A stretch of 64,000 bases of DNA, from the NCBI GenBank assembly GCA_015680685.1, contig MNCI01035176.1, forward strand, positions 250,759 to 314,758. Direction: 5' to 3'. This DNA comes from Gnetum montanum. Lineage: Eukaryota > Streptophyta > Gnetopsida > Gnetales > Gnetaceae. Below are positions 10,582 to 22,289 of this stretch, in pieces (the stretch's first letter is position 1; every line of letters begins with the position of its first letter). Under the pieces are notes generated by a model. It saw only the letters and a program-made list of their open reading frames with translations. It was not told the DNA's origin and did not search any database. The translations under genes and the position numbers were made by a program.

Positions 10582-13204
10582 AAATTTGGAATTTTTTTGG
10601 AGCATGTTTTTAAGTATAACTATTTCTTGCCTATGTCTAATCTGGATCTAGAAATTTGAGCTTGAATGTGTCTGATTTGGAGCCCCTTTTGGGTAGGTCA
10701 TGATGTAGCGTGACCATAGCATGACCAATAGCGTGACCTGCAAAAACCCATGAAAACTCGCAAATTTTGAGCTAAAATTCAGAATTTCTAAAGGCTGGGA
10801 CCCATAGTTATCAATAGTGGACCTTGAGGATGACTTGCACCTTTGAAATCAAGTCATTTTGGCTCAGTTTTGGGGCTCTAAAAGTTGGTCACGCTGTGGT
10901 CACGCCTAGCATGACTGCCCAGTGTGACCTATAGTGTAACCTCAAAAACTTACATTTTTAAGCTAAAATCTAGAATTTATGAAGGGTGGGACCCATAGTT
11001 ATCAATAGTGGACCTTGAGGATGACTTGCACCCTTGAAATCAAGTCATTTTGGCTCAGTTTTGGGGCTCTAACGGTTGCTCACGCTGTGGTCACGCCCAG
11101 CATGACTGCCCAGCGTGACCTGCAGTGTGACCTCAAAAATTTGCAATTTTGACCTAACATCTGGAATTTCTAGAGGCTAGGGCCCATAGTTATCAATATT
11201 GGACCCTGAGGATGACTTGCATCCTTGAAATCAAGTCATTTTGGCTCAGTTTTGGGGCTCTAAAAGTTGGTCATGCTATGGTCACGCCCAGCATGACTGC
11301 CCAACGTGACCTGCAGTGTGACCAGCAGTGTGACCTCAAAAACTTACATTTTTAAGCTAAAATCTAGAATTTATGAAGGGTGGGACCCATAGTTATCAAT
11401 AGTGGACCCTAAGGATGACTTTCACCCTTGAAATCAAGTCATTTTGGCTTAGTTTTGGGGCTCTAAAAGTTGGTCATGTTATGGTCACGCCCAGCATGAC
11501 TGCCCAACGTGACCTATAAAAACTGTGTAGTCTGGCTTGAAATTTGGACTTTTGAATGCTAAAACTTGGAGTGGACATCAGTGGCTCTTAAGGATAGCTT
11601 ACACCTTCATATTTGGACTGTTTTGACTTGATTTTGAAGCTATTAGAGTTGCTTATGCTGAGGGAAAGCTAGCTTGATAGCGTGAGCAAGCTGGCTTGAG
11701 CAAGTTGGACTTGAGTTTCATGCCTTAGTCAAATTTTGCCTCCCAAATGCTTGAAAGGGCTTGAGTTGTTCTTGTTTCAAATTTTTAGGCCAAAATTAGT
11801 GGTGTTTCACTACGCTACGCTATGTAGCGTAGTAGACTTCAGAAGACGTTTGCAGAAGCGAAATGAACGCTATGCTATGCTACACAGTGTAGCAAAAGCT
11901 AGATGGTCAGTCCCCTCGACCAACTTCAAGTCCTTCAGCAATGTCTCCTTCCATCATAAAGTGGCAAACTTGGCAAAAGCAGGTCATGTTTTCTGCTACG
12001 CTACGCTAAGCTACATGGCGTAGCGAGGCATAGCAATTCTGCGAAAGTGATAGAAGGCATCTCAAAGGGCAGGATCAGCAATTTCGCAAGCTTCGTAGTG
12101 CAAAAGGCAAAGTTTGTAGATTGGCGATGTTTTTTACGACTAAGGACAGCTTCTACTCTATGATACGCTACGTAGCATAGCATAGCGTAGCAAAAATGCA
12201 ACAAACAGTCAACACACTTCACAGGTTTCCAATACATGCAGTAGGACACAACGTAAACTTTTTGCTTCAAACCAGTAGCTACGCTACGTTGCTTAGCATA
12301 GCACAGCGTAACAAGATGCTACGCCACGTCAAACATGCTATGCTACAAAGCATAGCAAAGCATGGTGAGTAGTTACGCTACATCAATGCACTCCACCTAA
12401 TCGTACCATTGCTCTGACAGCACAATTATAGCATGGCAGGCTTGTAATTACGACATGGCAGACTTGCCCAATGGTCATGCAGGCATGTACAGCATAGACA
12501 AGTCAGCATAAGCCCAGGGCACGTGGCGTCCAAACAACATCTTTCGTGCATCCTCGGTCCTATAAATACCCTAATGAGAAATGCTCAGGGGGGCCCCGAT
12601 CCATTTTCTTGGCAATTTGGTCGACTAACAATGTTTTTGGCTGACAAACAAAAAAAAGTTAGCACTACAACCTCGAGCATTGTAAGCTTTCCGTTTGACA
12701 TTGTAAATAGTTAGTACTCTTAGTTGGCATTTTTTTCTGCTCTTTTCTACCACCTTGGTAGTACTTCGCATTGTTAATGACTAAGTCCGCGTTCAAGCAC
12801 ATAGCCATCTTGCTCTACACATCTTGGTTACTCTCAGGATCTCTGCACCTTTCAGCGTTGTGCAACCAATTGTATCCATCTTAATAGAGTAAAGTCATAG
12901 CTTCGAAGCAGTGCACTTTTCTAACTACATTTTACTTTGTTTCCTGCCCATTATTGCATCTTACACTATTTTCTGTCCCTTTTACATTTAAGCATTACTT
13001 CGCGCTATCAGTTTCATTTTCAAAGTATCTGGTTGCAAAAGGTTATATTAACACCGACTAAGTCCCTGTTTGATCGACTAGACCATTCAGAGCACCCCGT
13101 TTCCATCCCATCCAACATGGCCCTCCCACGGAAATGGGGTTAAGACTGTCAACGGCCGACGACCCCTTGGTGTTTTTCTAGCTGCCAACGTTTTCGGTCG
13201 CTAC
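10577..13204 (+). mobile_element. Tat-type LTR, plus orientation, ending at 13204
   Basis: The right end is convincing: CCCCTTGGTGTT followed about 30 bp later by TCGGTCGCTACA closely matches the end of the solo LTR at 20511-22284 read on its own strand. A TATA box (CCTATAAATACCC, 12561) fits the other LTRs here. The left end may be TGACACCAAATTTGG at 10577, similar to the TGAAACACCACCAAATTT start of the solo LTR. U3 contains a 191-bp tandem array and many palindromic CTACGCTA/TAGCGTAG words (11806-12400). Sequence right of 13204 has no PBS, so this is a 3' or solo LTR; its left partner is outside the window or lost. The GGTGTTTCA at 11798 suggests an extra rearrangement. Confidence 0.55.
10735..11530 (+). 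repeat. Four 191-203 bp tandem repeats in LTR U3
   Basis: The phrase CCCATAGTTATCAATAGTGG recurs at 10801, 10992, 11183 (slightly altered) and 11386, giving periods of 191, 191 and 203 bp. Each unit also contains AAATCAAGTCATTTTGGCTC and a block of GGTCACGC/CAGCGTGACC words. A more diverged fifth copy can be traced at 11540-11650. Confidence 0.9.
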
Positions 13205-14829
13205 ACCTTATGCAACTAAAGGAAGTATCATATTGATGGAAAAATTCAATGCCAATATCATCCATTTATGCTTCCTTGAAATCCAATGTGATTTAAAGAG
13301 AAGAAGATGGGAAAGCCAACACTGCCATTTTCTTGCCTAATAAGAAAGCTATGTAAACAAGTAGGCATATTGGGTTACATAAATAATATTTTGAAAAAAT
13401 CTCAAAATGCCTCATATGTTGAAATGTCAAAATCCATGCTTCCAAAGAAGGATCAATTAGAGAAGCAAGCAAGTACTAAGGGAGTTACTAGCTCAGCTCT
13501 TGCTAAAACCATCCAAACAACTATTCAATAGTAGCAGGCAAGACCCAGTACCCAACATCCAACTAGTCAATAGCAAGTTCCACTACCATCACCACAAGAT
13601 TATAGGTCCTCAATGAATCATTTGTGGCAAATTTCAAATACAATCAATTGGGGAATGAAAGAAGGGACCAATCTCTACAAAGTAATTAACAATGTAGTCC
13701 AGCCCATAGTTTCCACAAACCCTGCTAATGGACAAATATCATTGTAGTCAAGAGAAGGGGATGAAATGTCACAACAAATATCAGGAAATGTTGCATCATT
13801 CCAAGTGATGTTGGAGATTGAACAAGAAGCCACAGTAGTGGTAATACAGCATCAAGATGTAATGGGAGGTACTAAAGTGATCACTGATCACATCAAGGAG
13901 TCTTTTAATGTTTTTGTTGTGCCACTAGCCAATATCTCTAGAGTGAGAGATGTTCAAATGCTAGCTAATTCCTCAATGATTCTTATTAAACACAAAGATG
14001 TTCTTGACAGATTGCTACAAACAAGACAAGTCATGCAAAATCTCTTTGATATCCCTAATGATATCACTATAGTCTAATCTAATCCATAGCCACTAACAAA
14101 AAGTTGATCATGGTAGAGACTAGGGTGGAGAATGATGAGAATGAATTCTACAGATTACAAGAAGATCTCATGACCCTGAGGGTAGAGAAAAGAGATCCAA
14201 CGTAATTCATTATGCTTGACCAACTTGATCAATTTTGAACAAACCACATCAATCACCTCATTGATCATAACATGAGGATGGAGCATGAGAAGGAGAAGGT
14301 AGTTTAGAATGCATCAGTAGCAAAGGCATAAACATATGTGCATGCCAAAGCACTAACCACCTTATAGGAAGAGAACAAACGATTAGCTATTGATAATGCA
14401 AGGTTGACCAATGTGAAGAAACAAAAGAATGTCCTCAAGGAGAGCATTCAGAAACTCCAAGAGCAACTAGTTTGGGCCAACCAAGACATGAGCCACTTGG
14501 CTAGGGAGAATAGAACCTTATCAATGAATTCTATGTAATAAGATAAAAATCTACAATTGAGATTAGCGCATGATAAAATGAGGTAAAAAAGCACGAATGG
14601 CTCAATGAGAATTTTTTTGATCAAGTGGGCATGTATAAGTAGATCAACAAGAAAGAAATCCATATGGCTAAAGACAAGATTAGTTTAGTTTCAACATAAA
14701 ATATAGACTAGCTTCCAATCTTGGATAGCCTAGCCCATGTCCACCAAGTTGAAATTAAAAATAAAGACCTGTAAATCAAGGATCTCATAGAGTACATGCA
14801 GTTAGCTAATCTCTAATACACTAACCTAG
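13205..14829 (+). pseudogene. Env-position ORF of Athila-like element B1, left part
   Basis: This is coding-like plus-strand sequence with many stops, matching in order the extra ORF of element B2 (53398-55910). It includes an AATGTGATTTAAAGAGAAGAAG segment leading to PFSCLIRKLCKQVGILGYINN (compare FSCLIKKLCKRKGITCYIND in B2). Then comes a Gln-rich stretch and a long helical region with heptad-like spacing, for example LQEQLVWANQDMSHLARENR at 14450-14530. The N-terminal part present in B2 is missing because an LTR ends at 13204. At 14829 it is cut by element A; the remainder continues at 27368. Function unknown; the N-terminal half resembles proteins annotated as putative plant transposon protein (from memory). 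Confidence 0.55.
14825..14829 (+). other. Left target-site duplication of element A
   Basis: CCTAG directly precedes the LTR; CCTAT directly follows the other LTR (27368-27372). Four of five bases agree, as expected for an old 5-bp duplication. Confidence 0.65.
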
Positions 14830-15684
14830 TGATGAGCAATGAGTATACCCTATGCCCAACCATACGAACCACTAGCATTCACTCAGTGATCAAGTCAAAT
14901 TCCATAGACTTTAGCTCTCTAAGTGAACTAGGTCTAGGAGGTGAATCTACAAATCGTGATTGTTATCTTCTCAGTTCCACTTGTGAGGTGAAGTGTATGG
15001 TTAAGTGTAACTAAGGTATCTAATTTTTATCATTTTATCTTTTATCATTTTAATCATCTAAGTGTTGGAAAAAAAGTAAATTTTAATATTTAATTATTCT
15101 AATTTATCTAATAACTAACTAATACTTAACTAATCCTAACATAATCATTCATTCCCACTTTCCAGACACATCCTGAACACATTGTAACACTACTAGGTTA
15201 CCAAGCGTTAGGAACTACTAAGATTACCAAGTGTTAACATATGCTCAAGGAAGTGATATTTATGTTTACTATTTAATCAATAGTAATCACTTAATTATAA
15301 TTCATTAAAGTAAAGTGCATGAATAATAAATGCATAAGAAAACATTAATCTATTCCAAGTGCTGCAAGGTTTGATCAGAAAAGCTCATCCTTATTGTCAT
15401 TCACACTAAAGTGCTTAGGTACATCAGTGCTCAAATAAAGATCCGTACACTTCTTTCACTTCTACTATGGGTACTTAGAAAATATTCTAACTTTTGAGAG
15501 GAAAAACTACAAGAGCTTCACTATAACTAACTAAAAGATTGTCATAAATGTAATGAGTATATGCATATTTATAGGCAAAAATAGGGTGCCATGTCGATCT
15601 GTGCACATCAACGTAGCAAACCCTACGTCGATGGGGTCACATTGATGGCATCTTGTTGACATGGCCCAATGACATGATTCATCA
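14830..15684 (-). mobile_element. 3' LTR of Athila-like element A
   Basis: The sequence starts TGATGAGCAATGAG and ends GATTCATCA, so it has a short TGATGA/TCATCA inverted terminus. It is co-linear with 26499-27367 across its whole length, with moderate divergence. The internal coding region of A lies on the minus strand, which makes this the 3' LTR. Its U3 side, near 15600-15680, repeats GTCGATG/CATCAAC-type words also seen in the other Athila-like LTRs. Confidence 0.85.
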
Positions 15685-15936
15685 TACCCCCATGACTAAA
15701 TGAAAACTCATCATCAAGTGAACAAAGGAGGAACAAGTTCTTTACAAAATTTTGGGAAAGTATGGGATTATTAACTAACTACAAATACACAAAAAAAAAA
15801 CATGACAAAAACTAAGTGCCCAAGTGTGTGGATTTATAATCATTACAAAAATTGGTGTTCTCAAACAACAAAATTCAACACCATGATAAAAAATGAATAC
15901 AAAACTATTTACATAGCCTAAAGATGATGAAGAAAA

Positions 15937-16353
15937 TCAAAAGCTCCTAGGCAATGGCGACTCCTAAGGTTCCAAAGGACCTTCCCCTAGTTTGGATGCA
16001 TGTGGTTGTCAAGGTAGTGGTTGTGGTTGTCCTACTGTAGTTGCAACTTCTGCTGGAAGATAGAAGGCATTCAACAATGCCCTCATCTTCTCCTCCTTTC
16101 TCCAAGGATCATTCACAATTTATCCTACTTCACCAATGTGGGCGAAAATGAGAATATTCCATGGATAGGGCATTATGAGGAATAGCTCCTTCACGTTAAT
16201 AAACCAAGCAGTGACTTGTTTATGTTCAATGTCGAACACCCTGAGTGCATTATATAGCTCTTGGGGTTATTCTTAATCCCTTCTAGTTCTTGGCCATTTG
16301 TCCCTTGGTTGGGATGGTCCTCCCTCCTATAGGTACTTTCCTTTTGGTGTCAT
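15937..16353 (-). pseudogene. Internally deleted env-position ORF of element A
   Basis: Read on the minus strand from the ATG at 16353, the first 100 bp align with the start of the B2 extra ORF at 53398: KGK-rich start, then GGPSQPRDKWP-like. The last 250 bp align with its end (55740-55910), including the KMRALLNAFYLPAEVATT-like segment. The roughly 2 kb between is missing. Both ends are kept with the correct spacing to integrase and LTR, so this is a deletion derivative, not a different gene. Not expected to be functional. Confidence 0.65.
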
Positions 16354-18541
16354 CTGTGGTCATAACAAAATGAATGATTAGCATGCAATGTGTAACCTAT
16401 ATCCTATAGGTACCTTAACTCATTGTGCAATTACACTTTGGCTAAGTTATAACCATGCTAGATTGATTATTTTAATATTATTTGATTTAGAAGGTCACTA
16501 GAGTTTGTTGGAAGCATTTAACTTTCATAAATTGATGTTTTTAATGTTAGTTTGTTAGTTAAACCTTTGTGGGAGTTAGAAAAAATTTCAAAAAAAAATT
16601 CATCAAAAACCTAAGGTTTGTGGCCCCCACAACGTAGAGCTTACCTCGAGTAGCTGTAGGACTAAAGATCAGGGTAAATCAAACAAATAGTTTGAAAGGT
16701 ATGGCTCTTAGAAGGTTCTAAGCTCTAAAAAATTCAAATACTTCCCCCTCATTTGAGCTCAAATGTGAAAAAAATGCTAAAGGTGGTTGTGTATTTATAG
16801 GATTTTTATTCTACATTAATAGGATCTCATCTACATGGTTGACTCTATAGACCAGATCCCATCAACAAAGCCTATGACAAAAAAATTTTCACATTGAAAA
16901 ATTATAAGAAATAGAGAGTTAGAGCATGAATTTAGAATCCTTGAAGAGCCAAAAAAGAGCCATGAACATGATGAAATGCTTGAAGAGGGCTTAGATTATT
17001 TACAAAAGAGGAGTTTTAGCTAGAGAACGAATTGAAAGAAGGGCCATTAAGGAGCGCATAGCTAGATGCAATCAATGAAAAATGCGAAAGGATTTGATTG
17101 CAAAAATACCTAAGGATAAGAAACTTAACTAGCCTGACAAAGAGAAACACAAGTGGGTCCTCTCCATAGTAGGCTCATGCCTTGTTCACCCTTGCATATC
17201 CTCAAACCAATGAGTCCGTGGGTCCCATAGCTGTTAATTGTTATGAAAAGTTAAGGACCAAAATTGGGAAGAATCTACCTAAGAATTTGGACAAGGCAAA
17301 CTAAGAAATTAAACAAGACATGGAGAACTTGCAGTGAGGTGAATTATGGGAAGAATTGATGGATGATGAAAGAGAAAGAGGAATGAAGTTCTGGATCATG
17401 GTCATGTGAAGTCCCTTGTAGATTTTGTGCTTAAATGAACTAATAAAGTCCATCCTTAGTCTAAATTAAAACGAACCTCTTCCAGTGACTTTGCATTAAT
17501 ACTCTAAGACAATTCCATCTGCTTAAGACACAAGAATACTCCATAGATCAATCATCATTTTTAAAAGAGAAGAAAAGAGAAGTAGGAAGTGAGATGGGCT
17601 TTTCTAGTCCCATAACTAGTGCTTATAGGCCATTATGAGTCTAAGGGGTGTGCTTTGAATTCTCATCATTTTTAGTTTTTTTTAGTTTTTTTTTTTTTGA
17701 ATTTTATTTTTTTATGGATTTTTGAATGGGAACCACATCATGTGAAGACTTTAACTTCTTATTATTGGTCAACAACGGAATGGTAAGAAATCCATAAAAA
17801 GACTCATGCACTCAAGAGGGTAGTTAAGTACAAAGAGCATCAAATCCCCTTGAATTCACACCCTTATCAATCCATTTAATCCTTTCCAAGTTTGAAAAAT
17901 ACCAAGATCACAAGTTCATTAAAAAAAATTTATTAATGAAGGGACCTCATATTTCCAAAACAAGGAACACCATAGAGTTTTGTAAATGGGTGGATGATGT
18001 GGACTCTTTGCTTGTTCCTTAAAAAAGAAACCATGTCTTAGTTATCAATACCACAATTCAAAGATATAATCTAGACATTAGTAATCAAAAATTGGAAGTA
18101 TAAACCACCATCAATAGTAGCTACATCAACACTATGTCCTATTGGTAATAAAGGAAAAGAAGTCAACATGAGAAAAACATAAGAAAAACACAAACCAAAT
18201 TAAAGTAAAATATAAAAGAAATTCTAAAATATTCAAGAAAGATAAAATGTACTAAAGATGGTATAAAATAAAAAATGTGAAAAGCAAGAAAGAATGAAAA
18301 CTAAGGAGTAAAGAAATTGTAAAATATTCAAGAAAGATAATATGTACTAAAGATGGTGTAAAAAAGTGTGAAAAGCAAGAAATAATGAAAACTAAGGAGT
18401 TACTTTGTATGATTAGCATGGATGACCATCTACCCCATAATTGAGTCGAAAGGAGGAGATTTGAAATATTGAATGTGCTTGTCCATCCGAGGAGGTGTTG
18501 CGGTCACTAGCTCTCTTAGGCTCATGGAAAGATTTAACTTA
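16354..18541 (-). other. Long noncoding spacer of element A with empty site
   Basis: About 2.2 kb between the end of integrase and the extra ORF, with no coding visible. It is co-linear with 37804-39697 plus 53099-53397 of element B2 in the opposite orientation. At 16643-16647 it contains uninterrupted ACCTC, flanked by sequence matching both sides of the Tat insertion in B2. It is therefore the paralogous empty site. Confidence 0.7.
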
Positions 18542-19700
18542 TTATGTGTTGACTAGAAGTTTCTTATTTGGGCTTTCAAGTTTATAAATCAACATGGCCC
18601 TAGAAGGAAAGGTTTCATGGATAATATAAGTCTCTTCCCACAATGTTTGGAACGTAGTTCTTTGTGGCACATGTTTGGGGTTCCAATAAAGGACCTTGTC
18701 TTTTGGTTGAAATTTTACTTTCCTTATTTTGAGGTCATGGTATTTATTATTAAATGATTTATGTACTTTATTCAAGGATAGGACCACCAATCAATTCTCA
18801 TCTAACATGTTAACGTTGATTAGTCTTTCTTTCTATGCTAGACTAAGGTCAAGGTCAATGTCACAGAATGTTGAAAGTGTACAAAGCTTAGACTGAATAG
18901 GAAGAGTTGGCAACTTTTTGTACACCAGCTCATAGGAAAAATAGCCTATAAGGAGTTTTTGTGTTGAGTGGTAAGCCCAAAGGACATTGTTGAGTTTCGT
19001 GCTCCAATCTCTCCTGTATCTGCTAATTTTTCTTATTAAGATGTTAGTGATCTCCCTATTTGTAACCTCAACTTGACCATTGGCTTAGGGGTGGTAGGAT
19101 GTTGTTAATTTATGTTCTACCCCCAAGCGTTGCATGAGCTTTTGAAAGGTAGTTCTTGTAAAGTAAGTACCATGGTTAGAAATAAATGCACGTCGCACAT
19201 CAAACCTATTTACAACATATTTTTGTATAAACTTAGTTGTAGAGGATGTATAGTTAGTGATGTTTGTTGCTTCTACCCATTTCATACAATAGTCAACAGT
19301 AACTATGATGTGCACCTTTCCATTCAACATGGGTGTGATGGGAACTATGAAGTCAATGCTCCAAATCCCAAAGGATTCTAGTGGTTTGATCCACTCTTGA
19401 GAACCCTCCATATGAGTAGTCATCCCATCATCATGTTGGTAGCATTCACAAGAGCAAATGAATTGGTGAGCATCCTTGAAGAGTGTTGGACAATAATGCC
19501 CTACCATCAAGATGTTACTGATCATGCATCTCCCGACATAGTAGCCCCCCACAAAAATCTTCATGAGCATCTTGGAGGACATGTAGTTGATTAGCATTAG
19601 CAACACACCAATGAACCAGGCCATTGACACATACCTTGTAAAGATGTTCATTAATCTCCATGAAGTGTTTGGCTTGGTAAAGAAACTATTGTTTCTTCCT
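18542..19700 (-). pseudogene. Athila-like integrase, element A
   Basis: Integrase inserts the cDNA copy into host DNA. On the minus strand the zinc-binding region ends with HQFICSCECYQHDDG (paired cysteines). The catalytic core begins at WSIDFIVPITPM, retaining the first Asp, and continues with IVTVDYCMKWVEA and RAFISNHGTYFT, where the second catalytic Asp appears replaced by Asn. The C-terminal part (18542-18790) has KVKFQPKDKVLYWNPKHVPQ and FPSRAMLIYKLESPNKK. Frameshifts and stops separate the blocks. The plus-strand homologue is 36580-37803. Confidence 0.8.
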
Positions 19701-20505
19701 TCTATCTAGCTCTTGTGACATATCTTGAGTGAGAAGGTAGGTAAGGATGCCATCATACTAGTTACGTTCATTAGGCACTTTTTCATTTATAGCGTCAGCA
19801 AAGAGGAGTTTATCAAGAAATTGATTAGAAAGTGGGCTCTCCCCTTATTTATTATCCCATCTAAATTGAGACAACTAGTCAATGACCATGTTCTTAGTTT
19901 CCTTTCAATCTACCATCATGAGATCGAATTCCTGCAAGATCACCACCCATCATATGACATGGTGGCTTACCATTGGTTCATTCATGAGGAAGCAAATAAC
20001 ACTATGGTCTGTGTGCATGAGCACCTTGTATTGAAGCACATAGTGCCTAAATTTCTCCAAGGCATACATCACCACCATTATTTCTTTCTCTATTATGGTG
20101 TAATTTAGTTGTACACCCACAATGCTTCTGCTGTTACAATGGATGTAGTAAGGATGTTTCAGATTATCCAACTATGTGAACATGGCTTCCAAAGCATAAT
20201 TGGAAGCATCTATCATGATATGAAATGGTTTAGACCAATCAGGTACTTATAGAATTAGTGTTTCTATGAGATTTTTCTTGAGTTACTAGAATGCATTCTT
20301 ACATTCCTTGGTCCAAATGAATGAAGCATCCTTCTTTGTAAGGTCCACCAACGATTTGGTGATCTTAGAGAAATTCTCTATGAAGTGTCCATAGTAACTA
20401 AGGTGACCAAAAAATGATCAAACATCTTTGATAGTTTTTTGTTGGTAGGTAATTCCTTAAATAAACCTTATTTTTTTAGGGTCTACATTAATCCCTACTT
20501 GTGAT
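19701..20505 (-). pseudogene. Athila-like RT C-terminus and RNase H, element A
   Basis: This continues the pol frame after the solo LTR insertion. The RT connection region (20280-20505) matches B2 around 35800-35960 (a VIQGITHQ-like segment, then a tract around the HFIENFSKIT-type motif). The RNase H block is the open frame 19950-20171, with YYIHCNSRSIVGVQLNYTIIEKE and FRHYVLQYKVLMHTDHSVI. The Glu of IEKE and the Asp of HTDHS match catalytic positions of Ty3-type RNase H. Confidence 0.75.
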
Positions 20506-20510
20506 ATCCT
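20506..20510 (+). other. Target-site duplication, left of solo LTR
   Basis: ATCCT here is repeated exactly at 22285-22289 on the other side of the solo LTR. Confidence 0.9.
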
Positions 20511-22284
20511 TGTAGCGATAGAAAATGTCGGTAGTTGGAACACCAAGGGGTTCATGAGTGTACAAATTGACCTCATGTCCATGTGAGGGCTTGCTGGAGG
20601 CAAAGATAGGTGTCCTAAATGGTCTTGTCAATTAAATAGGGACTTATGAAATGCAAACAAGGGTGTAGTGTAGTTAGCTATGATGCAAAGACAAAGTAAT
20701 GCTAAGTGTTAAGTAATGTTCACAGTATTAGCAATGACAACAAGGCAAGTGAACTCAAAATTTTTAGTGAAAAAAAAAGGTGTCAATGCACAGCTATGCA
20801 TGAAAATAGTAGAAAATGTAAGTAAAATACTAAAATTCAAGTAAAAATGCTAAAAATGCCAAGGAAGATAAAGAGAGAGAATGGAACACCACCCTAAATG
20901 GGGTTGAGCATAGTTAACTTTAGAGGGGATGAGAAGGTATGTAGTGTACAATAGGTGCAATGGACAGCATAGTCACAATCTTAGGGATGTCTGGCTGCAA
21001 AGACTAATGTTTTTCCGTAGTGTTTGTGCCTACTAAGTTGGTCGTTGTAGTGTGTAGTGGACTACAGTGTTCTGCGATGAGCTATGGTGGTTCACGACCT
21101 TGCCTCTCTCTAGTTCATTGATGTGCCTTTGGTTTTTTATCTACCCAAAATGCCAAAATTCCCAAATTTGCTAACCTTGCTTCAAATTTTCCAACCTAAA
21201 ATTTCTTCCAACCACTAAAACATTGAGGACTAGAGTATTTATAGGGCTAGGATTAGCGTGAAGTGTGGAGAGGTTGCCACGTGGTAGAGAGATGGTTGGG
21301 ACTACGCTGTTATCCAACTATACTCTCCACTAAGGCTAGTGGTGTTATGATCTGCTATACTCTACCAAACTCTACAAGATTGTGAGACTATGACTACACT
21401 ACTGACTACATGTATGTGTGCTAAAAATATTTCAATGTACCTAAAAAAATGCAACTTTGGAGACTACGCTCTCCACTGTCTTGTGTGGGGTTGAGCATAG
21501 CTACAATTTGGGGATAAAAAGGGACACAACAAAGATGCATTTTGCTAACTACGCTTACTAGACATGAGTTGGTGCTAATCTAAATATTGGTTCTACGTTG
21601 TGATGGCCTTTGGAGGTTTTTCTGGCTAACTACACTCTGGACTGGGGAGAGCATATCCAACACTTAAAAAAATTTTGCAAAATGTTACCATGTGCTAACT
21701 ACACTCTCCATGGAAGGCTGACTACACTCCCAACTAGGCTTGAGTGTAGTTCTAGCACTTGTCAAAACTTGCAGAAACTAGCTTCTAGTTAACTATGCTT
21801 GACTACACTTTGGGCTGGTGGAGAGCATAGTCTCAGCACTTAGAAAAATCTATAACAAACTAGGCCTCCATGCTGAGTATGCTTGACTACATTATGGGGT
21901 AGTGAAGAGCATAGTCCCAACACTTAGAAAAAATTTGCAACTTCTAGCTTCACAATGACACTTAGACAAAACTACAAAAAAATTAGTTTTTGGAGCTAAC
22001 TACTCTCTCCACTAGGTTGATTACACTCTAGGGCAATGGAGAGCATAGCCCCAACCAACACTTAGAAAAAAATTTTAGCTTGTGGCTTCATGATGATACT
22101 TCGACAAAATTGTGAAAAAAATTTATTTTTGGAGCTGATTACACTCTACAGTAGGTTGACTACGCTCTAGGATAGTGGAGAGCATAGTCCCAGCACTTTG
22201 AAAAATTTGCAGAAATTGGCCTCATGTTGACACTTAGGCAAATTTGTAGTTGAAATGATGTAGTCTAAATTTGGTGGTGTTTCA
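20511..22284 (-). mobile_element. Solo Tat-type LTR inside RT of element A
   Basis: On the minus strand it begins TGAAACACCACC at 22284 and ends CGCTACA at 20511, with a perfect ATCCT duplication on both sides. Removing it restores co-linearity with the RT of B2 at about 35790. It has no internal region, so it is a solo LTR left by LTR-LTR recombination. It carries a TATA-like CCCTATAAATACTC box (near 21236-21247), and its U3 (about 21240-22200) is a loose array of words such as CTACGCTCTCCAC and GGAGAGCATAGTC. Small frames in it are simple-repeat artefacts. Confidence 0.93.
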
Positions 22285-22289
22285 ATCCT

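Noticed and set aside
12001-12270. Cys/Tyr-rich minus-strand ORF
   Set aside because: Produced by palindromic CTACGCTA/TAGCGTAG words in an LTR; no protein similarity seen.
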